From: Verrucomicrobia bacterium UBA4286
Lineage (GTDB): Bacteria; Verrucomicrobiota; Kiritimatiellia; RFP12; UBA1067
DNA length: 8,196 bases
Direction of reading: 5' to 3'
NCBI GenBank assembly: GCA_002395905.1
Contig: DGVK01000233.1
Span: forward strand, 1-8,196
Positions 1 to 5,532 of the stretch are shown piece after piece (position 1 is the stretch's first letter; the number at the start of each line of letters is the position of its first letter). The position numbers and the translations under genes were made by a program. The notes under the pieces were generated by a model. The model saw only the letters and a program-made list of their open reading frames with translations, searched no databases and had not been told where the DNA came from.

Positions 1-11
1 ACAGGACACAC

Positions 12-39
12 ACTCTCGCGCATTCACTCTCGCGCATTC
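12..39. repeat. Tandem 14-bp direct repeat
   Basis: Two perfect adjacent copies of ACTCTCGCGCATTC lie at 12-25 and 26-39, at the very left edge and about 115 bp upstream of the -10 of the first operon. They could be operator half-sites for the operon or the tail of a longer repeat cut by the window edge. No function can be assigned. Confidence 0.6.
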
Positions 40-45
40 CACTTT

Positions 46-74
46 CCCTTATCGCGAAAAAGCCGGGATAAGGG
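46..74. promoter_or_regulatory. 8-bp inverted repeat, possible operator or weak terminator
   Basis: CCCTTATC at 46-53 is the reverse complement of GATAAGGG at 67-74, with a 13-nt spacer. It lies between the left edge and the promoter of the FAD-oxidase operon. It lacks a following T-tract on either strand, so a regulator-binding site is at least as likely as a terminator for an unseen upstream gene. Confidence 0.35.
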
Positions 75-150
75 TGTTCTCCGCCGCCGCGCGGGTTTTC
101 ACATCTTCTCATTTGTGTCCATATTCCATCGCCCAACTCTCACCGTGCGT

Positions 151-160
151 ATGCTATAAT
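151..160 (+). promoter_or_regulatory. Extended -10 promoter of the FAD-oxidase operon
   Basis: TATAAT at 155-160 is preceded by TG one base upstream, giving the extended -10 TGCTATAAT. No good -35 is found at 16-18 bp; the nearest hexamer, CCCAAC at 132-137, is poor. Transcription would start near 167 and give a leader of about 25 nt before the ATG at 193. The same nine-base extended -10 occurs on the minus strand at 7861-7869. Confidence 0.6.
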
Positions 161-192
161 CTACGCATCACAAAGCCACCAGAGGGACAGCA

Positions 193-1647
193 ATGAAAGT
201 ACAGACAGACAGCTACATGTTCGAGATGATTCGAACCGAGCTTACGGACGCCGTGGGCGACGCGAACGTCGATGTGAGGTTCGCCGACAAGTTCGGCCAT
301 TCGATCGACTACTACTGGATTCCCGAGATGTGGCACGACCGCGGCAGGCCGTGCCCGCAGGCCGATTTCATCGTCCACCCCGGTTCGACGGAGGAAGTCT
401 CGAAGGTGATGAAGATCGCCACGCAGTACAAGATACCCGTCGTGCCGTGGGGAGGAGGCTCCGGTTCGCAGGGCGGGGCGCTCCCGGTCTACGGCGGGAT
501 CGTTCTCGACATGAAGCGCATGAACAGGTACTACGGTGTGGACAGGGAGAGCTACACCGTGCGCTGCCAGACCGGCATCATCGCGCGCCATCTCGAATGG
601 AACTGCAACAAGGAGGGCTTTTCCACCATGCACCTCCCCGCGTCCATCTCGTGCGCCACGATCGGCGGCTTCCTCGCCCATCGCGGAACAGGCGTGCTCT
701 CCACGAAATACGGCAAGATAGAGGATATGGTGATGAGCCTGGAGGTCGTCACGCCGTCCGGCGGGATCATCCGCACCCTCCCCGTCCCGCGCCACGCCTC
801 CGGGCCGGACCTCACAATGCTCTTCCTCGGCAGCGAAGGAACGCTCGGCGTGATAACCGAAGTCACGCTCAAGGTCCATCCCCAGCCGGAGGCGCGCGAG
901 TTCCGCGCCTACATATTCAAGGATTTCCACACCGCAATGCAGGCCGGCGCGACGCTCATGCGCTCCCGCCTCGGGCCGTGCGCGATGCGCCTGTATGACG
1001 AGACCGAGACCAAGACCCACGTCTCGAAGGTCTTCGGGATCGATCTCGACAAAGGCGCGTACCTCGTGTTCGGCTTCGACGGCAGAAAGGACATCGTCGC
1101 CTCCCAGATGAAGTACGCCCGCGAGATAATGGAGCGCGAGTTCAAGGGCAAGGATCTCGGTGCGAAGGGCGGCGAGTGGTGGTGGGAGAACAAGTACAAG
1201 TTCTTCTATCCGGGCTACATGTTCCATGTGCCGCAGGCCTTCGGCACGCTCGACACCGTCGCGGACTTCGCCCACATCGAGAAGGTCTACTGGGCGATGA
1301 AGAACGTCGTCAACAAGGAATTCCCCGACGCGCGCTTCATCGGCCACTTCTCCCACTGGTACGAGTGGGGCTGCATGCTCTATGCGCGCTTCATCTTCCC
1401 GGGCGACAAGGTCCCGCCGAACGAGCGCGAGGCGGCGGCGCTCTACAACGCCGTCTGGGACAAGGCCATCCGCGCGGCCATCGCGAACGGCGGCGTGATC
1501 AACGAGCACCACGGCGTCGGGCTCAAGCTCGGGCGCTATGTAAAGGACCTCTACGGTTCGGCCATGCCCGTTCTGGAGGGGATCAAGAAACAGCTCGACC
1601 CCGACGGAATCATGAACCCCGGAAAGCTCGGCTTCGCGGGCTGCTGA
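193..1647 (+). CDS. FAD-binding oxidase, GlcD / alkyl-DHAP-synthase type
   Basis: A 484-aa flavoprotein of the PCMH-type FAD family (FAD_binding_4 then FAD-oxidase_C). The FAD domain spans about residues 55-230: PWGGGSGSQGG at 85-95, ATIGGFLAHRGTG at 155-167 and FLGSEGTLGVITEV at 211-224. The C-terminal cap carries HFSHWYEWGCMLYARF at 385-400, the histidine motif NEHHGVGL at 437-444 and the closing DPDGIMNPGKLGF at 469-481. The histidine motif and the SHWYxxGCMLY segment resemble alkyldihydroxyacetonephosphate synthases as much as D-lactate or glycolate dehydrogenases. The Fe-S partner directly downstream favours a membrane- or carrier-coupled 2-hydroxyacid dehydrogenase over ether-lipid synthesis. 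The start is supported by GAGGGA at 182-187, five bases upstream. First gene of a three-gene operon. Length is normal for the family. The fold is secure, the substrate is not. Confidence 0.9.
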   Translation: MKVQTDSYMFEMIRTELTDAVGDANVDVRFADKFGHSIDYYWIPEMWHDRGRPCPQADFIVHPGSTEEVSKVMKIATQYKIPVVPWGGGSGSQGGALPVYGGIVLDMKRMNRYYGVDRESYTVRCQTGIIARHLEWNCNKEGFSTMHLPASISCATIGGFLAHRGTGVLSTKYGKIEDMVMSLEVVTPSGGIIRTLPVPRHASGPDLTMLFLGSEGTLGVITEVTLKVHPQPEAREFRAYIFKDFHTAMQAGATLMRSRLGPCAMRLYDETETKTHVSKVFGIDLDKGAYLVFGFDGRKDIVASQMKYAREIMEREFKGKDLGAKGGEWWWENKYKFFYPGYMFHVPQAFGTLDTVADFAHIEKVYWAMKNVVNKEFPDARFIGHFSHWYEWGCMLYARFIFPGDKVPPNEREAAALYNAVWDKAIRAAIANGGVINEHHGVGLKLGRYVKDLYGSAMPVLEGIKKQLDPDGIMNPGKLGFAGC

Positions 1648-1651
1648 AATG

Positions 1652-1658
1652 AAAGGAG
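1652..1658 (+). promoter_or_regulatory. Ribosome binding site that fixes the start of the Fe-S gene
   Basis: AAAGGAG lies eight bases before the ATG at 1667. An ATG further upstream in the same frame, at 1649, would precede this site and has no ribosome binding site of its own, so 1667 is the preferred start. Confidence 0.75.
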
Positions 1659-1666
1659 CGATTGCA

Positions 1667-2704
1667 ATGCATGTAGACAAGTTTGAAGACGCCATCATGA
1701 ACTGCCGGTTCTGCTTCATGTGCCGGCACCTCTCGGCGGTCGGGAACGTCCGCTTCACCGAGGTCGACACGCCCCGCGTCCGCGCGGCGATGATCTACGG
1801 CCTCAGGACGGGGACCAACTCGTTCGACGACGGGGATTTCGTAGACGCGCTCTACCGCCAGGATCTTTCGGCGTGCTGCCGCCGCCACTGCGTGAACCAC
1901 TTCGACGAAAACGGTCTCGCGCTCGCGGTGCGTGCGGATGTCGTAGAGGCCGGCAAGGCGCCCGAGGCCGTGAAGCGCCTCGCGGCGAAGTTCGCCAGAT
2001 CGGCTTCGTGGAAGATCGAGGGCGGGGCGGGCGGAGTCGCGTGGTTCCTCGACGAGACGACGGCCTCCGACAAGGCGTCGGTCGCCGCAGCGAAGAAACT
2101 CTTCGCCGCCGCGAAGGTTTCGCCCGCGGTCATCACCGGGGGCTCGATAGGCAAGGCGCTCAAGGTCCTCGGCTATCTGCCCGAGGCGAAGGCCGCCGCA
2201 GAGAAGTTCGCCGCGTTCCTCGCGGAGAAGGGCGTGAAGACGCTCGTCGTCTCCAACCCCGCCGCCGTAAACGCGCTCAAACAGGATTATCCCGGGCTGG
2301 GAGTGAAACTGCCTTGCGAGGTGAAGTCGCTCGCGGGGTTCGTCGTCCGGTCGAAGGTGAAGTTCGCCAGGGCCGCGGGCGAGGTGTATGCTCTGGCGGA
2401 CGACTTCATCCGCAACTACCAGGAATGCAAGTGCCACGAGAACCTGCTCGCCGCGGTCAAGGCCGTGAACAGGCCCTTCGGCACGAACGACGAAGAGACC
2501 TACAACTGCGGCGAAGGCGCGGTCGTTCTCGACAGGCTCAATCCAGGGCTGGTGAAGTCGCTCGCGGAGTATGTCGCGGCGCGGGCCGACGACCCGAAGA
2601 AGGACAGGATAATCGTCGGCTCCGTCTATACAAAGCGTGCGCTTGTGAAGTACGGGAAACTCAACGCCGCAACGATCGAGGAGCTCGCCGCGTCATGCTT
2701 GTAA
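1667..2704 (+). CDS. Degenerate GlpC/GlcF-like Fe-S partner of the FAD oxidase
   Basis: A 345-aa protein resembling the Fe-S electron-transfer subunits that accompany GlcD-type dehydrogenases. The N-terminus has CRFCFMCRHLSAVGNV from residue 13: C13, C16 and C19 match a CxxCxxCxxxCP ferredoxin motif, but the fourth cysteine and its proline are S23-A24. The second motif, SACCRRHCVNHF, keeps only C71 and C75, with Q65 and S68 at the expected other two positions, plus an adjacent C70. The C-terminal half resembles a CCG domain: ECKCHEN at 253-259 and NCGEG at 280-284 survive, but the last cysteine pair is replaced by GSVYTKRAL at 318-326. It may hold fewer clusters than usual or act mainly as a scaffold. 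Starts 19 bases after the oxidase stop and overlaps the aldolase by 10 bases. Family assignment is by motif and context only. Confidence 0.7.
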   Translation: MHVDKFEDAIMNCRFCFMCRHLSAVGNVRFTEVDTPRVRAAMIYGLRTGTNSFDDGDFVDALYRQDLSACCRRHCVNHFDENGLALAVRADVVEAGKAPEAVKRLAAKFARSASWKIEGGAGGVAWFLDETTASDKASVAAAKKLFAAAKVSPAVITGGSIGKALKVLGYLPEAKAAAEKFAAFLAEKGVKTLVVSNPAAVNALKQDYPGLGVKLPCEVKSLAGFVVRSKVKFARAAGEVYALADDFIRNYQECKCHENLLAAVKAVNRPFGTNDEETYNCGEGAVVLDRLNPGLVKSLAEYVAARADDPKKDRIIVGSVYTKRALVKYGKLNAATIEELAASCL

Positions 2705-3519
2705 ACATGAAAGAGATGCTGAACGCCGCCCGCCGGTCCAGAAAGGCCGTCGGCGCGTTCAATGTCACCAACTACGAGACGGCGGCGGCGGTCCTCAAGG
2801 CGGCCGAGGCCGAGAACGAGCCGGTGGTGATCCAGCTCTACATGCGTCTCTTCGACACAGGGAAGGCCTTCGACCTCGCAGGAACCCTTCAGCGGCTGGC
2901 GTTCCGCGCGAAGGTGCCGGTGGCGCTCCACCTCGACCACGGCTCGACTGTGAAGCAGGCGACGGACGCGCTTGCGTGGGGCTACACCTCGGTGATGTAC
3001 GACGGCTCGCGCTCGCCTTACGACGAGAATGTGAAGTGGACGAAGCATGTCGCCGACTACGCTCACGCGCTCGGTGCGACGTGCGAGGGCGAGATAGGTC
3101 ATGTCGCGCAGGGCGACGAGACGGCGCTCACCGATGTCGGCGAGGCGGTCGCGTTCGCCAGGGCCACGGGCGTGGACGCGCTCGCCGTCTCGATCGGCAC
3201 GGCCCACGGCTACTACAAGGCCGAACCCAAACTCGATATAGCGCGGTGCGCGGCGATTGCTGACGCGCTCCCCGACACGCCGCTGGTTCTGCACGGCGGC
3301 AGCGGTACGCCCCTCGCGGACGTGCGCCGCGCGATCGAAAGCGGTATCGCGAAAGTCAACATAGCGACGGAATTCCTTCATACCTATATAAAGGCGACGC
3401 TCAAGGTCTATCAGGATCTCGACGGCGGCTTCGTGCCGCCCGACAAGCTGGCCGACCCCATAATCGACGCCTGCGCCGCACACGTGCAGCGGCTCGTTAA
3501 GTTCTTCGCCGGGCGCTGA
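2695..3519 (+). CDS. Class II (zinc) fructose-/tagatose-bisphosphate-type aldolase
   Basis: A 274-aa protein with the full class II aldolase signature. GAFNVTN is at 20-26 and HLDHG at 79-83, with catalytic Asp81 and zinc ligand His82. MYDGS is at 101-105, Glu133 in GEIG, GTAHG at 169-173 with zinc ligand His171, and LVLHGGSG at 197-204 with zinc ligand His200. The phosphate-binding loop KVNIATE is at 220-226. All catalytic residues are present, so it should be an active metal-dependent aldolase making or cleaving ketose phosphates with dihydroxyacetone phosphate. The length, near 280 aa, matches the FbaA/GatY/KbaY group; tagatose- or other sugar-phosphate specificity is possible and cannot be told by eye. 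The ATG at 2695 overlaps the Fe-S gene and has GAGGAG at 2678-2683, 11 bases upstream; the ATG at 2707 is an alternative start. Last gene of the operon. Confidence 0.92.
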   Translation: MLVNMKEMLNAARRSRKAVGAFNVTNYETAAAVLKAAEAENEPVVIQLYMRLFDTGKAFDLAGTLQRLAFRAKVPVALHLDHGSTVKQATDALAWGYTSVMYDGSRSPYDENVKWTKHVADYAHALGATCEGEIGHVAQGDETALTDVGEAVAFARATGVDALAVSIGTAHGYYKAEPKLDIARCAAIADALPDTPLVLHGGSGTPLADVRRAIESGIAKVNIATEFLHTYIKATLKVYQDLDGGFVPPDKLADPIIDACAAHVQRLVKFFAGR

Positions 3520-3525
3520 ACCGTG

Positions 3526-3702
3526 TCAGTAATCCTCGGGGCGCTCGCGCTCCTCGAAGAAGAAGCACCCGTCCTGCGCCTCGTCGTCGCAGATGTATTC
3601 GTCCTCGCTCTCCGAAAAGTTCGGATGGTCGCAGATGCAGGCGCCGTCGGCCATCCTGCATCTGCGCCACGCGCACCAGCCGCGTCCGCTGGCGCAGCTC
3701 AT
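3526..3702 (-). CDS. Small cysteine-rich acidic protein, coupled to the HNH gene
   Basis: A 58-aa protein with seven cysteines (C3, C10, C15, C22, C24, C38, C46), His26 and a strongly acidic tail running from SESEDEY at 30-36 to the end. The cysteine spacing suggests a small metal-binding or disulphide fold but matches no family known to me. It is judged real because its ATG overlaps the HNH stop codon as ATGA and is preceded by a near-perfect AAGGAGG seven bases upstream. An open frame continues upstream inside the HNH gene and is a shadow. There is no signal peptide, so it is probably cytoplasmic. It is the last gene of the minus-strand block, and its stop lies six bases from the aldolase stop. 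Function unknown. Confidence 0.72.
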   Translation of the reverse strand: MSCASGRGWCAWRRCRMADGACICDHPNFSESEDEYICDDEAQDGCFFFEERERPEDY

Positions 3703-4181
3703 GCCGCGCCCTCCTTCCGCGCCGCCGCGCGTCTTGCCGCCTGCACCGCACGACCTTTCGCGAGATTGCGCAGGTTGGCTGCGCGCATCTTTTCGGTCAT
3801 GCGCCTGTTGCGGTTCTGCTCGGAGCGCGTCACCCACCGGCAGTTGTCCGGCGAATAGCCGCGGGCGTTGTCGATGCGGTCTATCTGCAACCCCTGCCTG
3901 TAGCCGTTCGCCGTCGCCCAGCGGTAGAAGTTGGTGAAGTCCAGCCACTCGTCGCATATGGTGCAGTCGGCGTAGCTGAAGGCATGATTGCTATGGTGCA
4001 TAAAGTACGGACACTTCCACGCCGCGCGCTTGAGTATCTCCCGCCACCGCGCGTAGAGCGGATGCCGCCACAGAAGAATATCCCTGCCGTCAACGACCTT
4101 CCAGGCGCTGACGCGCTCAAGGCCGATGCTCGCGAGGTCGCCGCATGTCGCGTGGACCTTGCCGTCTGCTCCGCGCTTCAT
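3699..4181 (-). CDS. Phage-type HNH endonuclease-like protein
   Basis: A 160-aa protein. The core has C57, a CTICDEW segment (C73, C76), DFTNFYRWATANGY at 81-94, then LQIDRIDNARGYSPDNCRW at 98-116 with D101, D104, N105 and C114, and RSEQNRNRR at 119-127. This is the signature of the HNH/AP2-associated proteins common in phages, in which IDRIDN..GYxPxNCRWVT is nearly invariant. The classical N-terminal HH pair is not clear; HHSNH at 62-66 may stand in. Such proteins are homing or packaging-associated nucleases or simply DNA-binding. The tail from 128 is Ala/Arg-rich. The start at 4181 overlaps the upstream stop by one base (TGATG) and follows AAGGAGG at seven bases. A GTG at 4184 is too close to that site. 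Confidence 0.85.
   Translation of the reverse strand: MKRGADGKVHATCGDLASIGLERVSAWKVVDGRDILLWRHPLYARWREILKRAAWKCPYFMHHSNHAFSYADCTICDEWLDFTNFYRWATANGYRQGLQIDRIDNARGYSPDNCRWVTRSEQNRNRRMTEKMRAANLRNLAKGRAVQAARRAAARKEGAA
3710..3716 (-). promoter_or_regulatory. Strong ribosome binding site inside the HNH gene
   Basis: AAGGAGG on the minus strand lies seven bases before the ATG at 3702 and inside the last codons of the HNH gene. It decides both the existence and the start of the 58-aa cysteine-rich protein. Confidence 0.75.
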
Positions 4182-4792
4182 CACCGCACCTCCTTAGCTT
4201 TGAACTGCCCGCACTCCTCGGGCGCGACAGGCCGCTCCCGCAACTGCGGCGGTATCTTGCGCCCCTTGGAGCACTTCCCCTCGCGGAACATCGCGCACCG
4301 CTCCCCGCACAGTTCCCAGCTCTCGGGCTTCGCAGACATCTCCACGCGCTTCAACGCCTCGCGCCTGCGCTGGACCTCGTATGCGTTGCGTCTCGCGGCG
4401 CTCTTCCTTTTGCGCTCAAGCGCGGCGGCCCTGCGGGCTTCCCGCGAGGCTTTCGCCAGGATGATTTTGCGCTGGATTCTGTGCCATCCTCTCATCGAGC
4501 GCCCGAAGTTCCGTCCTGTGACCGGCTGTTCGTCGGAGAAGCACCAGTTCGCGATTTCCATGTGCTTCAGCCAGTCGGCCGCTTCATCGGGCGACATGCC
4601 GATAAGTGCGGCCTTCTCGCGGACGGCATTTGTGGTTATGCCGCGATTCCATGGAAGCGAATATGCGGCGATCTTCACCCCCGCACTCTCGAAATCCCCC
4701 CGCCGGGGGGGAAGGGGGGAACTGCTGCAGCAGCATTTCTCTTGCTCTTTCTTTTGCTTCTTTTCTTTGTCATTCTCTTTTGTTGCGTTCAT
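4181..4792 (-). CDS. Protein with phage replisome (DnaT-like) motif and C-terminal cysteine cluster
   Basis: A 203-aa protein in three parts. Residues 1-36 are low-complexity: a Lys/Glu-rich stretch at 4-19, then CCCSSSPLPP. Residues 64-110 read SPDEAADWLKHMEIANW followed by a Gly/Arg-rich turn and SMRGWHRIQRK. This matches the F-x-Y-ME-xxGW…W(K/R)xxxRxW pattern at the end of phage replication and DnaT-like primosomal proteins, although here it sits mid-protein. An Arg/Lys-rich helix at 113-150 follows, and then C162, C166, C174 and C194, a likely zinc site. A role in loading replication proteins on DNA is inferred. The ATG at 4792 has GAAAGGA eight bases upstream; a GTG at codon 39 would skip the low-complexity head. 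Coupled to the HNH gene by a TGATG overlap. Confidence 0.6.
   Translation of the reverse strand: MNATKENDKEKKQKKEQEKCCCSSSPLPPRRGDFESAGVKIAAYSLPWNRGITTNAVREKAALIGMSPDEAADWLKHMEIANWCFSDEQPVTGRNFGRSMRGWHRIQRKIILAKASREARRAAALERKRKSAARRNAYEVQRRREALKRVEMSAKPESWELCGERCAMFREGKCSKGRKIPPQLRERPVAPEECGQFKAKEVR
4189..4195 (-). promoter_or_regulatory. Ribosome binding site that sets the HNH start
   Basis: AAGGAGG on the minus strand, seven bases before the ATG at 4181, is embedded in the last codons of the 203-aa gene. Together with the TGATG overlap it indicates coupled translation. Confidence 0.75.
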
Positions 4793-4811
4793 GTGTGCAG
4801 TCCTTTCATGT

Positions 4812-4836
4812 GCCGGAGCGGAAACGCCGCTTCGGC
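4812..4836 (-). promoter_or_regulatory. Leader hairpin before the 203-aa gene
   Basis: GCCGGAGCG (4812-4820) pairs with CGCTTCGGC (4828-4836), nine pairs with one G-U wobble and a 7-nt loop. On the minus strand the stem ends five bases before the Shine-Dalgarno of the 203-aa gene and lies about 30 bases after the stop of the 169-aa gene. No T-tract follows on the minus strand, so a translational control or RNA-stability element is more likely than a terminator. Confidence 0.4.
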
Positions 4837-4867
4837 AGGGTTTTAACAGTGAATTGTCAAAGACCGG

Positions 4868-5377
4868 TTATTCGCCGCGCTCTTCGTCTTCGGCCTCTTT
4901 GCGGGCCGCTTCTATCAAGGCGTTGATCTCCGCATCCTTCCGAATGCGCGAAACTTTGACCTTGGCACTCGGCGCGACAACGATCTCAAAGGGTTTCAGT
5001 TCGGCTTCATTGACCCTGTTTTTCGCAAGGTCCTGACGGATCGCCGCCTTGTCGAGCGCCATTTCCATGCGCACGTAAGGCAGAGCCTTAGCATCACCCA
5101 AAAGGCTCTTAAGCCAATTCTGGTCGCGTTCATTTCCCTTGCGTCTTGTCACCTTGTCGCTGAAGTCGATGCGCACAAGTTCGCGCCCGACGAAGCCGAC
5201 GGCGAATGTTTTGTAGACACCCACGTTGTAGAGAGTTTTGTCGGCGCTGAACGCCGCAAATATCTCGTCCGAGAGTGTTTCCGCCTCGGCCTTGAGAGGC
5301 GCGAGACAGTCGCTCAACTCGTCGATCATCTCTTGGAGTTTACGGTAGCGTGATACCTTCTGTTCTAGTGATTTCAT
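4868..5377 (-). CDS. Gp157-like phage coiled-coil protein
   Basis: A 169-aa protein. Residues 1-42 form a predicted coiled coil (regular Leu/Ile heptads from SLEQKVSRYRKLQEMIDEL). A beta-rich segment follows at 49-72 (YNVGVYKTFAVGFVG), then LPYVRMEMALDKAAIRQDL at 99-117 and ELKPFEIVVAPSAKVKVSR at 126-144, with an acidic helix at the end. The order coiled coil, LPxxxxxxxxxDKxAIxxxL, then a basic strand is that of the siphovirus Gp157 family found in replication or early modules. Identity is low and the match is by pattern only. Start at 5377 has AGGA five bases upstream, a modest site. It lies between the repeat cluster and the 203-aa gene. Biochemical role unknown; binding to DNA or to a host factor is a guess. 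Confidence 0.6.
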   Translation of the reverse strand: MKSLEQKVSRYRKLQEMIDELSDCLAPLKAEAETLSDEIFAAFSADKTLYNVGVYKTFAVGFVGRELVRIDFSDKVTRRKGNERDQNWLKSLLGDAKALPYVRMEMALDKAAIRQDLAKNRVNEAELKPFEIVVAPSAKVKVSRIRKDAEINALIEAARKEAEDEERGE

Positions 5378-5411
5378 GTTGATCCTGTAGAGTTCGGGTT
5401 TGGTTGTTGAT

Positions 5412-5497
5412 TGTTGCCAGTGTTGCCAATTCCAGTGTTGCCAATTGTCAATTGGTAATTGGTATTGGCAACATTTTCACATTGGCAACATTCCACC
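5412..5497. repeat. Iteron-like cluster of direct and inverted repeats
   Basis: CCAGTGTTGCCAATT occurs twice in perfect tandem at 5417-5431 and 5432-5446, with a partial TGTTGCCA before it at 5412-5419. The opposite orientation, ATTGGCAACATT, occurs twice at 5464-5475 and 5481-5492, 17 bp apart. Between them, CCAATTG and CAATTGG form a palindrome centred on 5448, followed by a further TAATTGG. All copies share the core TTGCCAAT/ATTGGCAA. This looks like a cooperative protein-binding site, either an operator for the genes from 5377 onward or a replication origin. No convincing -10 is seen beside the TTGACA at 5446-5451 (minus strand). Confidence 0.8.
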
Positions 5498-5523
5498 GCC
5501 CCGCAGTCGCTGCGGGGCGGTGG
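5493..5523 (-). terminator. Perfect 14-bp GC-rich hairpin after the HU/Ig gene
   Basis: The 14 bases at 5493-5506 pair exactly with 5510-5523 around a 3-nt loop (TCG). The stem starts nine bases after the stop of the HU/Ig-like gene on the minus strand. No run of T follows on either strand, so it is not a textbook intrinsic terminator. It may define the 3' end of the mRNA, block exonucleases, or belong to the adjacent repeat cluster. Confidence 0.55.
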
Positions 5524-5532
5524 ACTCCGCGC

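Noticed and set aside
154..1770. A 538-codon open frame on the minus strand across the FAD-oxidase gene
   Set aside because: It is antisense to a gene with clear family motifs, is Arg/Val/His/Asp-rich without any motif, and arises from the high GC content. The plus-strand gene has promoter, ribosome binding site and conserved sequence.
1720..2694. Long in-frame extension upstream of the aldolase, giving a 599-codon frame
   Set aside because: The first part is arginine-rich out-of-frame reading of the Fe-S gene. The aldolase itself begins at 2695, where the family similarity and ribosome binding site start.
3984..5036. A 350-codon plus-strand frame opposite the HNH, 203-aa and 169-aa genes
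   Set aside because: It is Ser/Arg/Ala-rich with no motif. The minus-strand genes there have coupled starts and strong Shine-Dalgarno sites.
5412..5497. CRISPR array
   Set aside because: Repeats are 12-15 bp, in two orientations, with almost no spacers. No cas genes are near.
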